From Burkholderiaceae bacterium (GTDB lineage: Bacteria > Pseudomonadota > Gammaproteobacteria > Burkholderiales > Burkholderiaceae_C), in assembly GCA_026125795.1 (NCBI GenBank), contig JAHCKM010000005.1, positions 248,001-312,000 on the forward strand: a DNA stretch of 64,000 nucleotides, read 5' to 3'. The first letter of the stretch is position 1. Every line of letters starts with the position of its first letter. A program made the translations under genes and the position numbers. Shown here piece by piece: positions 55,531 through 64,000 of this stretch. Under the pieces are notes generated by a model. It saw nothing but the letters and a program-made list of their open reading frames with translations. It did no database searches and was not told the origin of the DNA.

Positions 55531-57024
55531 ATGGACACCGCCACGCCGAGCTACGACGAGCTGACCCGGACCTTCACCCGTCTGTACCGGCTGCAGCACC
55601 TGCAGTCGATCGCCAGCTGGGACCAGGCCGCCAACATGCCGCCGCGCGGCAATGAGGCGCGCGCCGCCGCGATGGCCGAGATGGGCGCACTGCTGCACCG
55701 CATGCGCACCGACCCCCAACTTGCCAAACAGTTGGACAAGGCGGAGGCCGAGCCGCTGAGCGAGCCGCAGCGGGCCAACCTGCGCGAGATGCGTCGCGAG
55801 TGGCGCCAGTCCAACGCACTGCCCGAGTCGCTGGTCCAGCGCGCCTATCTGGCCGTTGCGCGTTGCGAACACGCCTGGCGCACGCAGCGCCCGGCCAACG
55901 ACTGGAAAGGCTTCCTGGAGAACTTCCGCCCCGTGCTGGCGATCGAGCGCGAGACCGCCGAGCTGCTGTCGCAGCAGATGGGTCTGTCACGCTACGACGC
56001 CCTGATGGAGCGTTTCGAGCCGGGCATGACTGCCAAGGCGGTCGATGCCGTGTTCGGCGATCTGCGCAGCTGGCTGCCCGGGCTGATCCGGCAGGTGATC
56101 GCCAAGCAGTCGAAAGAGACCGTGCTGCAGCCGAAGGGACCGTTCCCGGTGGAGGCGCAGCGCAAGTTGTGCGAACGCGTGATCGGGCTGCTGGGGTTCG
56201 ACTTCGAGGCCGGCCGGCTCGATGTCAGCACGCACCCGTTCTGCGGCGGCGTGCCGGAAGACGTGCGCATGACCACGCGTTTTCGCGACGACGAGTTCCT
56301 CGGCTCGCTGATGGGCACGATCCACGAGACGGGCCATGGCCGCTACGAGCAGAACCGGCCGCGCGAGCTGCTGGGCCAGCCGGTGTCGGAGTCCCGCTCG
56401 ATGGCGATCCACGAGAGCCAGTCATTGAGCTTCGAGATGCAGCTCGGCAGCCATCCCGGGTTCGTGGCGCAGCTCAGCTCGCTGGTGGCCGATGCGTTCG
56501 GCGCGCAGCCGGCCTTTGAACCGGCAAACCTGCACCGCCTGATCACGCGCGTCAAACGCGGACTGATCCGCGTCGACGCCGACGAGGTGACCTATCCCGC
56601 GCACATCATCGTTCGCTACGAGATCGAGCGCCCGCTGGTCGAGGGCGAGATCGAGGCCGAGGACATCCCCGCACTGTGGGACGCCAAGATGGACGAGTTG
56701 CTGGGCCTGGACACGCGCGGCAACTTCAAGGACGGCCCGCTGCAGGACGTGCACTGGCCGAGCGGCATGTTCGGCTACTTTCCGTGTTATTCGCTCGGCG
56801 CGATGTACGCGGCGCAGTGGTTCGCGGCGATGCGCCGCGCCACGCCCGACCTCGATGCGCGCATCACGCGCGGCGACCTGGCGCCGGTGTTCGAGTGGTT
56901 GCGCGCCAACGTGTGGAGCCAGGCCAGCCGCTGGACCACCGATGAGCTGGTGCGCCGTGCCAGCGGCGAGCCGCTGAACCCGGCGCACTTCCGCGCCCAC
57001 CTGGAGCAGCGCTACCTGGCGTAG
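55531..57024 (+). CDS. M32 family carboxypeptidase (thermostable carboxypeptidase 1-like)
   Basis: A 497-residue cytoplasmic metallocarboxypeptidase. The zinc motif HETGH (near residue 265) with downstream glutamate in SMAIHESQSL, the early IASWDQAANMP, the DVSTHPFCGG block and the C-terminal FGYFPCYSLGAMYAAQ are all as expected, and the length is normal. It releases C-terminal amino acids. ATG 55531 lies 109 bases after the YqaA-type gene; the gap shows no further gene. Confidence 0.94.
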   Translation: MDTATPSYDELTRTFTRLYRLQHLQSIASWDQAANMPPRGNEARAAAMAEMGALLHRMRTDPQLAKQLDKAEAEPLSEPQRANLREMRREWRQSNALPESLVQRAYLAVARCEHAWRTQRPANDWKGFLENFRPVLAIERETAELLSQQMGLSRYDALMERFEPGMTAKAVDAVFGDLRSWLPGLIRQVIAKQSKETVLQPKGPFPVEAQRKLCERVIGLLGFDFEAGRLDVSTHPFCGGVPEDVRMTTRFRDDEFLGSLMGTIHETGHGRYEQNRPRELLGQPVSESRSMAIHESQSLSFEMQLGSHPGFVAQLSSLVADAFGAQPAFEPANLHRLITRVKRGLIRVDADEVTYPAHIIVRYEIERPLVEGEIEAEDIPALWDAKMDELLGLDTRGNFKDGPLQDVHWPSGMFGYFPCYSLGAMYAAQWFAAMRRATPDLDARITRGDLAPVFEWLRANVWSQASRWTTDELVRRASGEPLNPAHFRAHLEQRYLA

Positions 57025-57040
57025 CGCTGCGCACTGCGCG

Positions 57041-57556
57041 TCAGCTCGCGGCGGCCTTGCGCGGTGCGCGCTTGGCCGGCGCCTTCTTGGCGGCTGCCTT
57101 CTTGGCCGGAGCGGCCGCGGCCGTTTTGGCGCCGCGCTTGCCGAGCGCCGCTTCGAGCTTGGCGATGCGCGCGTTGAGCTCGGCCATGTCCTTGCCGGAC
57201 GGCACACCCAGGCGACCCATCGCCTTGGCGGTGCGCTGTTCGAAGATCGACTCCAGCTTGTCCCAGTGCTGTCCCGCCTTGGCCGTGACCTCGCCGGCCA
57301 TTGCGGTCATCTTGCCGGTGACCTCGTTGATCTTGTCTTCGGCCATCCCTTGCGTCTTCTTTTGCAGGTTGAGGCCGTCCTTGATCAGCTTCTCGAAGGC
57401 CTGCGTGCCTTCGGCCTGCGCCTTGGCGAACGCGCCCATGCCGGCGAGCCAGATCTGCTGCGCCGAGTCCTTGATGGTTTGGGCCAGTGCGTTGTCGAGC
57501 AGGCCGGCCGGGTTGCCGGCCTTCTTGTCGGCCATGGCTTTGAGTTTCTTGACCAT
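57041..57556 (-). CDS. Phasin-type polyhydroxyalkanoate granule-associated protein
   Basis: A 171-residue PhaI/PhaF-type phasin. Residues 15-125 form a long amphipathic helix with AQQIWLAGMGAFAKAQAEG, the conserved granule-binding region. The C-terminus (about residues 138-171) is a histone H1-like tail of repeated AAKKA/PAKR units, expected to bind DNA and link storage granules to the nucleoid. It implies polyhydroxyalkanoate storage, although no phaC or phaB gene is in the window. It is convergent with the carboxypeptidase and divergent from the fatty acyl-CoA reductase gene. Confidence 0.88.
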   Translation of the reverse strand: MVKKLKAMADKKAGNPAGLLDNALAQTIKDSAQQIWLAGMGAFAKAQAEGTQAFEKLIKDGLNLQKKTQGMAEDKINEVTGKMTAMAGEVTAKAGQHWDKLESIFEQRTAKAMGRLGVPSGKDMAELNARIAKLEAALGKRGAKTAAAAPAKKAAAKKAPAKRAPRKAAAS

Positions 57557-57724
57557 GTGAGCTCCGTAGGCAGTCCGGGCGCCAGTGTAGGCAGCCCACG
57601 CCGCGCGTAAAGCGGCAATCGCTAGAAGCGTGCGTCTAACCGGCGCCCTTCAGGGTTAGCGCGTGCCGCCACGCACAGCCAGTTGCACAAGAATGTCCGC
57701 CGAGAAAACGTCCAGGAGGAGTCC

Positions 57725-59731
57725 ATGCAGTACTTTGTGACCGGCGCGACCGGCTTCATCGGCAAACGCCTCGTCAAGGCCCTGCTGGCCCGCCGCGGTG
57801 CGACGGTGCACTTTCTGGTGCGGCCGGGCAGCGAGGACAAGCTGCCTGCGCTGCGCGAATACTGGGGCGCCAACGGGCAGCGCGCCCATGCGGTCACCGG
57901 CGACCTCACGGCCAGAAAGCTCGGTGTTTCGGCCGACCACCTGAAGGCGCTCAAGGGCAAGATCGACGCCGTGTACCACCTGGCCGCGGTGTACGACCTC
58001 GGCGCCGACGAAGAGAGCCAGGTGCAGGTCAACATCGAGGGCACGCGCCACGTGTGCGAGTTTGCCAAGGCGGTTGATGCCGGGCACCTGCACCACGTGT
58101 CGTCCATCGCCGCCGCGGGCCTGTACGAAGGCGTGTTCCGCGAAGACATGTTCGACGAGGCGGAGAACCTCGAGCACCCGTACTTCATGACCAAGCACGA
58201 ATCCGAGAAGATCGTGCGCACCGAGTGCAAGGTGCCGTGGACGGTGTACCGGCCGGCGCTGGTGGTGGGCGACTCCACCACCGGCGAGATGGACAAGATC
58301 GACGGTCCGTACTACTTCTTCAAGCTCATCCAGCGCATGCGGCAGATCCTGCCGCCGTGGTTCCCGGCCGTGGGGCTGGAGGGCGGGCGCGTCAACATCG
58401 TGCCGGTGGACTTCGTCGTCGCGGCCATCGACCACATCTCGCACCAGAAGGGCATCGAACGCAAGTGTTATCACCTGGTCGATCCCACGGGGTACCGCGT
58501 CGGCGACGTACTCGACATCTTTGCCAAGGCGGCGCATGCGCCGAAGATGAACCTGTTCATCAACGCCGCGCTGCTCGGCTTCATCCCCAAGAGCGTGAAG
58601 AAGGGCATGATGGCGCTGGCGCCGGTGCGCCGCATCCGCAATGCGGTGATGAAGGACCTGGGGCTGCCCGACGACATCCTGGAGTTCGTCAACTACCCCA
58701 CGCGCTTCGACCGCCGCGACACCGATGCGATGCTCAAAGGCACCGGCATCGAGTGCCCCAATCTCCACGACTACGCGTGGCGGCTGTGGGATTACTGGGA
58801 GCGCCACCTCGATCCCGATCTGTTCATCGACCGCAGCCTGAAGGGCACGGTGGGCGGCAAGGTGGTGCTGGTGACCGGCGGCTCCTCGGGCATCGGGCTG
58901 GCTGCGGCCTGCAAGTTCGCCGAGGCCGGCGCCGTCACCATCATCTGCGCGCGCGACGAGACCAAGCTGGCCGAGGCGGTGAAGGAGATCGTGGCGTATG
59001 CCAGGCAGCGCGGTGTCGACAAGCCGCGGGTGTTCAGCTACAGCGTCGACATCGCCGATGCGCAGGACTGCGCGGCCTTCGTGAAGGCGCTCGAGGACGA
59101 ACACGGCGGCGTGGACTATCTGGTCAACAACGCCGGCCGCTCGATCCGGCGCGCAATCGAATCAAGCTACGAGCGCTTCCACGACTACGAGCGCACGATG
59201 CAGCTCAACTACTTTGGCTGCCTGCACGTGACCACCGGCCTGTTGCCGGGCATGGTGAAGAAGCGCAAGGGCCACGTGGTCAACATCAGCTCGATCGGCG
59301 TGCTCACCAACGCGCCGCGTTTCTCGGCCTATGTGGCGAGCAAGGCCGCGCTCGACGCCTGGACGCGCTGTGCCGCCAGCGAGTTCGCCGACCAGGGCAT
59401 CACGTTCACCACCATCAACATGCCGCTGGTGCGCACGCCGATGATCGCGCCGACCAAGATCTACCAGAACGTGCCGACGCTGTCGCCCGAGGAGGCCGCG
59501 GAGATGATCGCGCAGGCCTGTGTCTACAAGCCGGTGCGCATCGCCACCCGGCTGGGCATCTTCGGCGAGGTGCTGCATGCATTGGCGCCGCGCATCGCGC
59601 AGATCGTGATGAACACCAGCTTCCGCATGTTCCCCGACAGCGAAGCGGCCAAGGGCGACAAGGCCGAGAAGCCCAAGCTCAGCGCCGAGGCGATCGCGCT
59701 GCAACAGATGATGCGGGGGATTCACTTCTAG
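57725..59731 (+). CDS. Fatty acyl-CoA reductase-like fusion protein (Marinobacter FAR type)
   Basis: A 668-residue fusion of two Rossmann domains. The N-terminal extended-SDR domain has TGATGFIGKRLVK (residues 6-18), HLAAVYDLGADEE, HVSSIAAAGL and the catalytic YFMTKHESEK; it corresponds to the acyl-CoA reductase part. From about residue 380 a classical SDR follows (TGGSSGIG, NNAGRSIRRA, YVASKAALDAW near 535). Order, length and many segments match the Marinobacter enzyme that reduces acyl-CoA to fatty alcohol for wax ester synthesis. ATG 57725 follows CAGGAGG. No wax synthase is nearby. The substrate assignment is by recognised similarity, not by a search. Confidence 0.83.
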   Translation: MQYFVTGATGFIGKRLVKALLARRGATVHFLVRPGSEDKLPALREYWGANGQRAHAVTGDLTARKLGVSADHLKALKGKIDAVYHLAAVYDLGADEESQVQVNIEGTRHVCEFAKAVDAGHLHHVSSIAAAGLYEGVFREDMFDEAENLEHPYFMTKHESEKIVRTECKVPWTVYRPALVVGDSTTGEMDKIDGPYYFFKLIQRMRQILPPWFPAVGLEGGRVNIVPVDFVVAAIDHISHQKGIERKCYHLVDPTGYRVGDVLDIFAKAAHAPKMNLFINAALLGFIPKSVKKGMMALAPVRRIRNAVMKDLGLPDDILEFVNYPTRFDRRDTDAMLKGTGIECPNLHDYAWRLWDYWERHLDPDLFIDRSLKGTVGGKVVLVTGGSSGIGLAAACKFAEAGAVTIICARDETKLAEAVKEIVAYARQRGVDKPRVFSYSVDIADAQDCAAFVKALEDEHGGVDYLVNNAGRSIRRAIESSYERFHDYERTMQLNYFGCLHVTTGLLPGMVKKRKGHVVNISSIGVLTNAPRFSAYVASKAALDAWTRCAASEFADQGITFTTINMPLVRTPMIAPTKIYQNVPTLSPEEAAEMIAQACVYKPVRIATRLGIFGEVLHALAPRIAQIVMNTSFRMFPDSEAAKGDKAEKPKLSAEAIALQQMMRGIHF

Positions 59732-59851
59732 CCGGCACGGCGCCGGGCCTGGTCGATCGAAGGACGCGCTCCGATCGATTCAGGCCGCGCGCGCCCGACC
59801 CGCACGCAGCGTCAGCCGGAAAACCGCTCCGATCGTTCGGGGCGGTCGCGC

Positions 59852-60913
59852 TCAATCCGCCACGTGCAGCACCAGCTTGCCGAAATTCTCGCCCGAGAAC
59901 AGCTTGAGCAGCGTCGACGGAAACGCCTTGACGCCGCCGCGCACCACGTCTTCCTTGCTCTTCATGCGGCCGTCCTTGAGGTAGCCGGCCAGCTCGGCGA
60001 TCGCCTGCGGGTAACGATCGGCATAGTCAAACACCACCATGCCTTCCATGCGCGCGCGGTTGACCAGCAGCGACATGTAGTTCCGTGGACCCTGCATGCC
60101 ACCGGTGGCGTTGTACTGTGCGATCGCGCCGCAGATCACGATGCGTGCCTTGCGGTTGATGCGCGCCAGCACGGCGTCGAGGATCGGCACGCCGACGTTG
60201 TCGAAGTACACGTCGACGCCGCCGGGGCAATGCTGCTTGAGCCCTTCGCGCACCGCGTCCCAGCGCTCGACCCCAGCGGGAGCTGTGGCTTTGTAGTCGA
60301 TGCAGGCATCGAACCCGAGTTCCTTCACCACCCACTCGCACTTGGCCTGCCCGCCGGCGATGCCGACCGCGCGGCAGCCCTTGATCCGGGCGAGCTGCCC
60401 GACGGTCTGGCCCACCGCACCGGCAGCGCCTGACACCACCACGGTCTCGCCGGCCTTGGGCTGGCCCACGTCGAACAGGCCAAAGTACGCCGTCATGCCC
60501 GGCATGCCGAGCACGTTGAGCCATTGCGTGGGTTGCCCCAAGCGAGGGTCGATCTTGTGCAGCCCGCTCTTGGGCAGCTGTTCGGCCGGGACCGACCAGT
60601 ACTCCTGCACGCCGAGGGTGCCGGCCACCAGATCGCCCGCCGCGAACGCCGAAGTGCGCGATGCCACCACGCGGCCGACGCCGCCGGCACGCATCACTTC
60701 GCCGATTTCCACCGGCCGGATGTAGCTCTTGCCTTCGTTCATCCAGCCGCGCATCGCCGGGTCGAGCGACAGGGCCAGCACCTGCACCAGCACGCCGCCG
60801 GCGCCGGGATCGGTCACCGGTTCCTCGCTGAACTGCCAGTTGGCATCGGTGGGCAGACCACTCGGGCGCGCGGCCAAGCGCACCTGGTGGTTGATGGCGG
60901 CGACGGTGCTCAT
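59852..60913 (-). CDS. NADP-dependent oxidoreductase (CurA/leukotriene B4 dehydrogenase-like)
   Basis: A 353-residue medium-chain reductase without the zinc ligands of alcohol dehydrogenases. Visible: LSLDPAMRGWM, the cofactor motif SGAAGAVGQTVGQLARIKG near residue 160, FDACIDYKA and YFDNVGVPILDAV. The family reduces the double bond of alpha,beta-unsaturated ketones such as curcumin or prostaglandin-like substrates. It is convergent with the fatty acyl-CoA reductase gene. The physiological substrate is unknown. Confidence 0.9.
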   Translation of the reverse strand: MSTVAAINHQVRLAARPSGLPTDANWQFSEEPVTDPGAGGVLVQVLALSLDPAMRGWMNEGKSYIRPVEIGEVMRAGGVGRVVASRTSAFAAGDLVAGTLGVQEYWSVPAEQLPKSGLHKIDPRLGQPTQWLNVLGMPGMTAYFGLFDVGQPKAGETVVVSGAAGAVGQTVGQLARIKGCRAVGIAGGQAKCEWVVKELGFDACIDYKATAPAGVERWDAVREGLKQHCPGGVDVYFDNVGVPILDAVLARINRKARIVICGAIAQYNATGGMQGPRNYMSLLVNRARMEGMVVFDYADRYPQAIAELAGYLKDGRMKSKEDVVRGGVKAFPSTLLKLFSGENFGKLVLHVAD

Positions 60914-60978
60914 GCGATTTCTCCTGTGGCCGCGCGATCGTAGCCGCGCCCGCCGCCGGCCGCGTCACGCAGGCGACT

Positions 60979-61956
60979 TCAGAGGCCGCAGCCCGGGCAC
61001 TGGTGCACCTCGATCGTTACGTGCTGCAGCTCGGTGATGCCGCCCAGCCGGGCGCGGTAGTCGGCGCTCGGCAACGGCCGGTCGGCCACCACGCTGACCA
61101 CCGCCGACCAGGCCCGCGGGCCGACCTGCCACACGTGCAGGTCGGCCACACGCGCGTCGCCGTCGGTCTCGATGGCGCGGCGCACGCGCTCGCGCAGACG
61201 CGTGTCGCTCGACGCGTCGACCAGCGACCGCGCGGAGTCGCGCAACACCACAAAAGCCCAGCGCGCGATCAGCGCACCGCCGGCCAGCGCCACCAGCGGG
61301 TCGAGCCAGTTCCAGCCGAACACCAGCCCGCCGGCCAGCGCGACGATCGCCAGCACCGAAGTCAGCGCATCGGTCAGCACGTGCAGCATCGCGGCACGGT
61401 AGTTGTGATCGTGTGCCGTTGCATGGTCGTGGTCGTGGTGCGCATGCGCGTCGTGTCCGTGGTGATCATGGCCGTGGTGGGCGTGCGTGCCACCGCGCTG
61501 CAGCACCCATGCGCAGGCGCCGTTGACCACCAGGCCGATGGCCGCCACCACCATCGCCTGCTGGTAGGCGATCGGGTGCGGTGTCACCAGCGCACGCGTG
61601 GCGTCGATGCCGATCCACACGCTCACCGCCAGCAGCAACAGGCCGCTCGAGTACGCCGCGAGCACCTCGATCTTCCAGCCCCCGAAGGCAAAGCGCACGT
61701 TGCCGTGCACGCGGCGCGCCATGTGTGCCGCGAGCGCCGCGCCGCCGAGCGCCAACGCGTGTGTGCCCATGTGCCAGCCGTCGGCAACCAGCGCCAGCGA
61801 GCCGCTCCAGTAGCCCGCCACCAGTTCCAGCGCCATCGTGGCCAGCGTGATCGCCGTCACCCACCACAGCGCACGCTCGCGGCGCGGCGCGGCGGCGTCG
61901 CCGAACGCGTGCGTGTGCAGAAAGGGACGCAGGTCGTGGCTGCGCGGCGTGCTCAC
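60979..61956 (-). CDS. Cation diffusion facilitator (DmeF/ZitB-like metal exporter)
   Basis: A 325-residue inner-membrane metal:H+ antiporter with six helices. Zinc/cobalt site residues lie in ADGWHMGTHA (helix 2) and HVLTDALTS (helix 5). A histidine-rich loop (HAHHGHDHHGHDAHAHHDHD) precedes helix 5, and the cytoplasmic domain follows, ending in HQCPGCGL. The N-terminal HDLRPFLHTHAFG resembles DmeF. Start is GTG 61956; a GTG 21 bases upstream is possible. It lies downstream of the multicopper oxidase on the same strand. Confidence 0.9.
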   Translation of the reverse strand: MSTPRSHDLRPFLHTHAFGDAAAPRRERALWWVTAITLATMALELVAGYWSGSLALVADGWHMGTHALALGGAALAAHMARRVHGNVRFAFGGWKIEVLAAYSSGLLLLAVSVWIGIDATRALVTPHPIAYQQAMVVAAIGLVVNGACAWVLQRGGTHAHHGHDHHGHDAHAHHDHDHATAHDHNYRAAMLHVLTDALTSVLAIVALAGGLVFGWNWLDPLVALAGGALIARWAFVVLRDSARSLVDASSDTRLRERVRRAIETDGDARVADLHVWQVGPRAWSAVVSVVADRPLPSADYRARLGGITELQHVTIEVHQCPGCGL

Positions 61957-62008
61957 GACTGCAGTGTGCCTCGGCACCTCGCGGCGTCAACTGAAGACCG
62001 CAAGGGCG

Positions 62009-63427
62009 TCAAAGCACACGCAGGCAGGCGGCCATGCCGCTGGCCTGGTGATCGAGCACGTGGCAGTGGAACATCCAGTCGCCCGGGTTGTCGGCGACGA
62101 ACGCGATTTCTGCGCTCTCGTTGGGCGCCAGCAGCACCGTGTCGAGCCACTCGCGCCGCAGCGTGGCGCGGTCGTTGCGCGAGATCACGCGAAACGCATG
62201 GCCGTGCCAGTGCATCGGGTGGTGCCACGCGGTGTCGTTGACCAGGCGCAGCACGTGGCTGCTGCCGCGCCGGAAGATCAGCAGCGGATCGAACATGGCG
62301 GCGCCGTCGCCGCAGCCGGTGGCCTTGCCGTTCAAGGCCCACGCCTTGCCTCGCGGCAGGGCGGACATGTCGCCCATCATGCCGCCGCGCAGCACGATCT
62401 CGTGCCGCTGCGCATGGGCCAGGTCGGGCTCCGCCAGCGGGTTGGCCGGCAGGCGGATCGGCGCGTCGAGCGCGCGCGTGCGCAACGGCGCCTGGTCGGT
62501 GTACACGATGTCGAGCAGCCGGTATTCGCGGCGACGGTAGAAGCCGTCGCGCACCAGATGCCGGCTGCCCGGCGGGCCAAGCATGTCGATGACCACGTCG
62601 GCGCGCTGCGCCGGCGCCAGCATGACCACGCCGCCGTCGGGCTCGTGCGGCTCGACCGGCTGGCCGTCGAGCGCCACCACCCTCGGTGCGTGGCCGCTGA
62701 AGCCGAGCGCGAAGATGCGCGCGCTGGCGGCGTTGATCAGCCGCAGGCGCACGCGCTCGCCGCTGCGCACGGCGAAGGTCTCGCGCACGCGGCCGTTGAC
62801 GGTGACGGTATTGCCCACGCGCCCGTCGTGGCTCGCATCCATGAAAGCACCGAATCCGCCGCGGATCGACGCGTCGCCGTCGAGCCGCCAGTCGCCGAGC
62901 ACCCAGACCTCGTCGCGATCGACGGCGATCGGCTCGCGCTCCTCGACGATCAGCGCACCGGCCAGGCCGCGCGCCAGCTGCTCGTGGCTGCGCAGGTGCG
63001 GGTGGTAGAAGAAGGTGCCGGCATCGGGCAGCGCGAACTCGTAGACGAATCGCTCGCCGGGCGCGATCGGCGGCTGCGTGAGACCGGGCACGCCGTCCAT
63101 CGCGTTGGGCAGACGGATGCCGTGCCAATGCACGGTGGTCGGTTCACCGAGCCGGTTGTCCACCTGCACGCGCAATCGATCGCCCTGACGCACGCGCAGC
63201 GCCGGGCCCGGTACCTGGCCACCGTAGGCCCAGACGCGCGTGGCCGGATGCGGCTCGGGCACGAGGCGCACCGACGCCGGTGCCGCGACCAGGCTTCGTT
63301 CCACCGTGGCCGCCGGCGTGGCCGCCCGTGCGCTGCTGCGCAGCGGCAGCAGCGGCGCTGCCGCGAGCGCCGCGAGCGTGCCCAGAACCTGGCGGCGCGC
63401 GGCCTGTGGGCGGCGACGCGCCTTCAT
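62009..63427 (-). CDS. Multicopper oxidase (CueO/CopA-like), exported
   Basis: A 472-residue periplasmic multicopper oxidase. The N-terminus ([20 protein letters not shown]...) has a twin-arginine-like signal. Copper ligands appear in [31 protein letters not shown] and [14 protein letters not shown], the last giving the Cys-His-Met type 1 site. A methionine/glycine segment (GGMMGDM) precedes the last domain. Role: probably oxidation of Cu(I) or phenolic substrates in metal tolerance. ATG 63427 overlaps the stop of the RND pump gene (ATGA). Confidence 0.92.
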   Translation of the reverse strand: MKARRRPQAARRQVLGTLAALAAAPLLPLRSSARAATPAATVERSLVAAPASVRLVPEPHPATRVWAYGGQVPGPALRVRQGDRLRVQVDNRLGEPTTVHWHGIRLPNAMDGVPGLTQPPIAPGERFVYEFALPDAGTFFYHPHLRSHEQLARGLAGALIVEEREPIAVDRDEVWVLGDWRLDGDASIRGGFGAFMDASHDGRVGNTVTVNGRVRETFAVRSGERVRLRLINAASARIFALGFSGHAPRVVALDGQPVEPHEPDGGVVMLAPAQRADVVIDMLGPPGSRHLVRDGFYRRREYRLLDIVYTDQAPLRTRALDAPIRLPANPLAEPDLAHAQRHEIVLRGGMMGDMSALPRGKAWALNGKATGCGDGAAMFDPLLIFRRGSSHVLRLVNDTAWHHPMHWHGHAFRVISRNDRATLRREWLDTVLLAPNESAEIAFVADNPGDWMFHCHVLDHQASGMAACLRVL

Positions 63428-63999
63428 GCCGTGGCCTCGCGCAAGGCCGGCCGCGGCTGGCTGCGCTCGCGCCGACGCCGCATCAGCAGGTACGCCGCCG
63501 GAATCACGAACATCGACAGCAGCGGTGCGGTGATCATGCCGCCCACCATCGGCGCGGCGATGCGCTGCATCACCTCGGAGCCGGTGCCCGAACCCCACAT
63601 GATCGGGAACAGGCCGGCCAGGATCACCGCCACCGTCATCGCCTTGGGTCGCACGCGCAAAACGGCGCCGTCGCGGATCGCATCGAGCAGATCGGCATCG
63701 CCGGTCTGGCCGCGCGCGACGCGCGCTTCCCAGGCGTGTTTGAGGTACAGCAGCATGATCACCCCGAACTCGGCCGCCACGCCGGCCAGTGCGATGAAGC
63801 CCACGGCTCCGGCCACCGAGAGGTTGTACCCGAGCCACCACAGCAGCCAGATGCCGCCCACCAGCGCGAACGGCAATGTGGCCATGATGACCAGCGCCTC
63901 GTCGAAGCGCTGAAAGCTCATGTACAGCAGCACCAAGATGATCAGCAGCGTGAACGGCACGACGAGCTTCAGCTTCGCGGTGGCACGCTCGAGGAACTC
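63424..63999 (-). CDS. Heavy-metal RND efflux pump permease, C-terminal part (CusA/CzcA type)
   Basis: The last 191 residues of a large RND pump; the rest lies beyond the window end. Readable from the edge: [20 protein letters not shown], then membrane helices with [29 protein letters not shown], and [38 protein letters not shown] split over helices 11-12. These are typical of copper/silver or cobalt/zinc exporters of the CusA/CzcA group. It overlaps the multicopper oxidase gene, which points to copper as the likely ion. Confidence 0.92.
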   Translation of the reverse strand, partial: EFLERATAKLKLVVPFTLLIILVLLYMSFQRFDEALVIMATLPFALVGGIWLLWWLGYNLSVAGAVGFIALAGVAAEFGVIMLLYLKHAWEARVARGQTGDADLLDAIRDGAVLRVRPKAMTVAVILAGLFPIMWGSGTGSEVMQRIAAPMVGGMITAPLLSMFVIPAAYLLMRRRRERSQPRPALREATA

Positions 64000-64000
64000 G

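Noticed and set aside
59732-59851. Terminator between the convergent reductase genes
   Set aside because: Only short imperfect stems (TCGATCG/CGATCGA with a 12-base loop) and no T-tract; not strong enough to call.

Overview
This is a very GC-rich chromosomal window from a betaproteobacterium, most likely a Burkholderiales member close to the Rubrivivax/Leptothrix/Methylibium group. That placement is an inference from gene order (mraZ to lpxC; dusB-fis-purH), the protein types and the frequent GTG/TTG starts; no rRNA is present to confirm it. Almost all of the window is core or common accessory metabolism. No prophage, integrase, transposase or CRISPR array was seen.

Layout. 0-7 kb: beta-oxidation genes (acyl-CoA dehydrogenase end, DUF2147 protein, FadB-type fusion enzyme, thiolase, alpha/beta hydrolase, FAH-family enzyme). 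7-14 kb: a minus-strand N-formylglutamate amidohydrolase and a complete five-gene peptide-type ABC importer. 14-16 kb: enoyl-CoA hydratase, SGNH hydrolase, SDR. 16-19 kb (minus): acyl-CoA thioesterase, a coiled-coil/zinc-ribbon membrane protein, and a probable Xre/ParS-RES toxin-antitoxin pair. 19-27 kb: ABC half-transporter, pyrC, NYN-LOTUS protein, RNase P RNA (rnpB), intradiol dioxygenase, Bcr-type MFS exporter, alpha-carbonic anhydrase, SDR. 27.4-46.5 kb: the complete division and cell-wall (dcw) cluster mraZ-rsmH-ftsL-ftsI-murE-murF-mraY-murD-ftsW-murG-murC-ddl-ftsQ-ftsA-ftsZ-lpxC, with a good promoter and a candidate MraZ operator. 46.5-55 kb: two small membrane proteins, dienelactone hydrolase, ruvC, a 580-bp non-coding block with nested inverted repeats, plsC-like and cdsA genes, an orphan amino-acid-type binding protein, and purH-fis-dusB. 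55-64 kb: YqaA-type membrane protein, M32 carboxypeptidase, phasin, a Marinobacter-type fatty acyl-CoA reductase, a CurA-like reductase, and a metal-resistance group (CDF exporter, multicopper oxidase, CusA-type RND pump cut by the window end).

Most unusual signal. A GC-rich palindromic sequence family (core close to CCCCCACGCTCGCTCCGCTC followed by GCTGCCCCCCGAGGGGGC) recurs in at least nine places. Several copies sit exactly at the junction between two co-directional genes, where neighbouring junctions of the same operons have tight ATGA/GTGA stop-start overlaps. Six spacers (rsmH-ftsL, ftsL-ftsI, mraY-murD, murG-murC, dusB-fis and the enoyl-CoA hydratase leader) share one geometry. An ATG at the left edge (in five of them overlapping the upstream stop codon) opens a short frame with no stops, and this frame ends on the TGA of an ATGA that contains the start codon of the next gene. 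The rsmH-ftsL copy is a 90-bp unit repeated three times. Another copy lies in frame inside ftsQ. This looks like a repeat family that inserts at start-codon junctions and is kept only where ribosomes can still be handed from one gene to the next through a translated spacer.
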